DNA of 6,454 nt, taken from an uncultured Ignavibacteria bacterium. Its GTDB lineage: Bacteria; Bacteroidota; Ignavibacteria; SZUA-365. The stretch spans positions 1 through 6,454 of the forward strand of contig CAJXSA010000231.1 of the NCBI GenBank assembly GCA_913060595.1, in the 5' to 3' direction. Shown here piece by piece: positions 5,581 through 6,454 of the stretch (position 1 is its first letter; every line of letters starts with the position of its first letter). A program made the position numbers and the translations under genes. The notes beneath the pieces were generated by a model, which was not told the origin of the DNA, ran no database searches, and was given only the letters and a program-made list of their open reading frames with translations.

Positions 5581-5612
5581 TCCGTTCCGCGCTTCGACCG
5601 CGGCCATCCGTC

Positions 5613-6454
5613 ATGAGCAAAAGACTGTACGCAGATATCGCCGTTCCCAGCGTGCCCAAGGACACGCTGACCTATGCCGTTCCCGACGGTCTGGACGCGC
5701 TCACGCCCGGCATGCGCGTCATGGTGCCGCTGGGACGCCGCCTGGTGATGGGCTTCGTGATTCGGACGCACGGGTCCATGCCGGATTTCGCCGTCAAGGC
5801 CGTGCAGCAGGTGCTGGACGCCGATCCGGTGATCACGCCGGAAGTGCAGACACTTTGCGACTGGGTGCATCGGTACTATCACTGCGGACTGGGTGAAGCG
5901 ATCAAGGCGGCGCTGCCGCAGGGGATGGACGTCGACAGCGAGCGGCACGTGTCGCTGCAGACCGACGACGAGGAGGAGATCGCGCGTGTGGTGGGCCGGT
6001 CGAAAACGAAAGCGGCCATCGTCGACGCACTGCGCACCGGCGCCGTGATGACAGAGGAGGAACTGCGCAAGCGGGCGGATGTGAAAAGCATCGGCGCGCA
6101 GCTGCGCGATCTTTTCATGGAGGGCATCGTGCAGGTGGAGTCGGTGATTGACCGTCCCGCCGTGCGCCCGAAAACCGTGCTCGTGGCGCGCCTGCTGCCC
6201 CCGTGGAACCGGCGGGAAAAGGTGCTCGAGCTGATGGACATCATGGAAAAGCGCGCTCCCAAGCAGGTCAACATCATCGCCACGCTCTGGAAGCATTACC
6301 AGGCGGGCGCGCGCACAGTAGCCATGGCGGCGCTGGCGAAGGAGGCGCGCGCCTCCTCGGCGCAGGTGCGGGCGCTGGAGGAGAAGGACATACTCGAAAT
6401 CCTCGAAGAGGAAGTCACGCGCGAGTGGCAGCTGCGCTACGCGGGAAGGGAAAA
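5613..6454 (+). CDS. priA: Primosomal protein N' (replication restart helicase PriA), N-terminal part (3' truncated by window)
   Basis: PriA recognises stalled forks, unwinds DNA 3'-5' and reloads the replicative helicase. The frame is open from ATG 5613 to the window end, giving 280 residues. The 3'-OH-binding domain is visible at about 1-103: YADIAVPSVPKDTLTYAVP, GMRVMVPLGRRLVMGFV (33-49), then ITPEVQTLCDWVHRYYHCGLGEAIKAALP (74-102, the WxxxYYxxxLGE signature). A winged-helix-like segment follows (about 131-180). A second helical segment (about 199-268) contains KRAPKQ (213-218). As I recall, an APKQ segment also occurs in Bacteroidota PriA before the helicase core and is absent from E. coli PriA. 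The Walker A motif is not yet reached. No convincing Shine-Dalgarno site precedes the ATG; the start is chosen from the family N-terminus. It is divergent from the exported-protein gene. Confidence 0.93.
   Translation, partial: MSKRLYADIAVPSVPKDTLTYAVPDGLDALTPGMRVMVPLGRRLVMGFVIRTHGSMPDFAVKAVQQVLDADPVITPEVQTLCDWVHRYYHCGLGEAIKAALPQGMDVDSERHVSLQTDDEEEIARVVGRSKTKAAIVDALRTGAVMTEEELRKRADVKSIGAQLRDLFMEGIVQVESVIDRPAVRPKTVLVARLLPPWNRREKVLELMDIMEKRAPKQVNIIATLWKHYQAGARTVAMAALAKEARASSAQVRALEEKDILEILEEEVTREWQLRYAGRE

Noticed and set aside
5362..5607. 82-residue N-terminal extension of the exported-protein frame
   Set aside because: It has no signal character, overlaps the dyads and intergenic signals, and a good Shine-Dalgarno site plus signal peptide place the start at 5361.

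Overview
The window is a GC-rich chromosomal segment with six protein genes and a few regulatory and repeat elements. It is cut inside a gene at each end: the 3' end of a PcrA/UvrD DNA helicase on the left and the 5' end of the primosomal helicase PriA on the right. I see no phage, transposon, CRISPR, tRNA or rRNA signal. Three clues suggest a bacterium of the FCB group (Bacteroidota, Ignavibacteriota or Rhodothermota-like). These are a PriA with an extra helical segment around an APKQ motif, a secreted protein of DANGDG/DHDGDG calcium-loop repeats, and TATCTT-type promoter-like boxes before two genes. The assignment is an inference. Clear Shine-Dalgarno sites before several genes fit less well with typical Bacteroidia.

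Layout. (1) Bases 1-1212 (+) encode the PcrA C-terminal half with helicase motifs and the Tudor-like tail. (2) A 74-base gap holds a 7-base tandem repeat. (3) Bases 1287-3035 (+) encode a 582-residue asparagine-synthetase-like protein. It keeps the two-domain plan and the ATP pyrophosphatase loop, but has lost the glutaminase cysteine (Thr occupies its place) and other signature residues. (4) A degenerate 9-base repeat runs into a very long imperfect hairpin ending in a T-run, a likely terminator. (5) Bases 3160-3612 (+) encode a small CoA-binding Rossmann protein. (6) A 207-base leader with a palindrome, a promoter-like box and a direct repeat precedes an aldo/keto reductase of the Kv-beta/YghZ type (3820-4818, +). 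(7) A symmetric hairpin with an A-run on one side and a T-run on the other lies between the convergent reductase and the secreted-protein gene and probably terminates both. (8) Bases 4918-5361 (-) encode the exported calcium-loop repeat protein. (9) A 251-base divergent intergenic region contains two interlocked 28-bp dyads offset by 10 bp and a promoter-like box. (10) Bases 5613-6454 (+) encode the start of PriA.

The genes do not form one pathway. PcrA and PriA are replication and repair housekeeping functions that happen to bracket a mixed set. The asparagine-synthetase-like gene may be read through from pcrA, because no terminator is visible between them. The CoA-binding gene, the reductase, the secreted protein and priA each look like separate transcription units. 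The least explained parts are the divergent asparagine-synthetase-like enzyme, which has a different low-complexity repeat on each side, and the interlocked dyads upstream of the secreted calcium-loop protein. I do not see convincing evidence of an entirely new multi-gene system.
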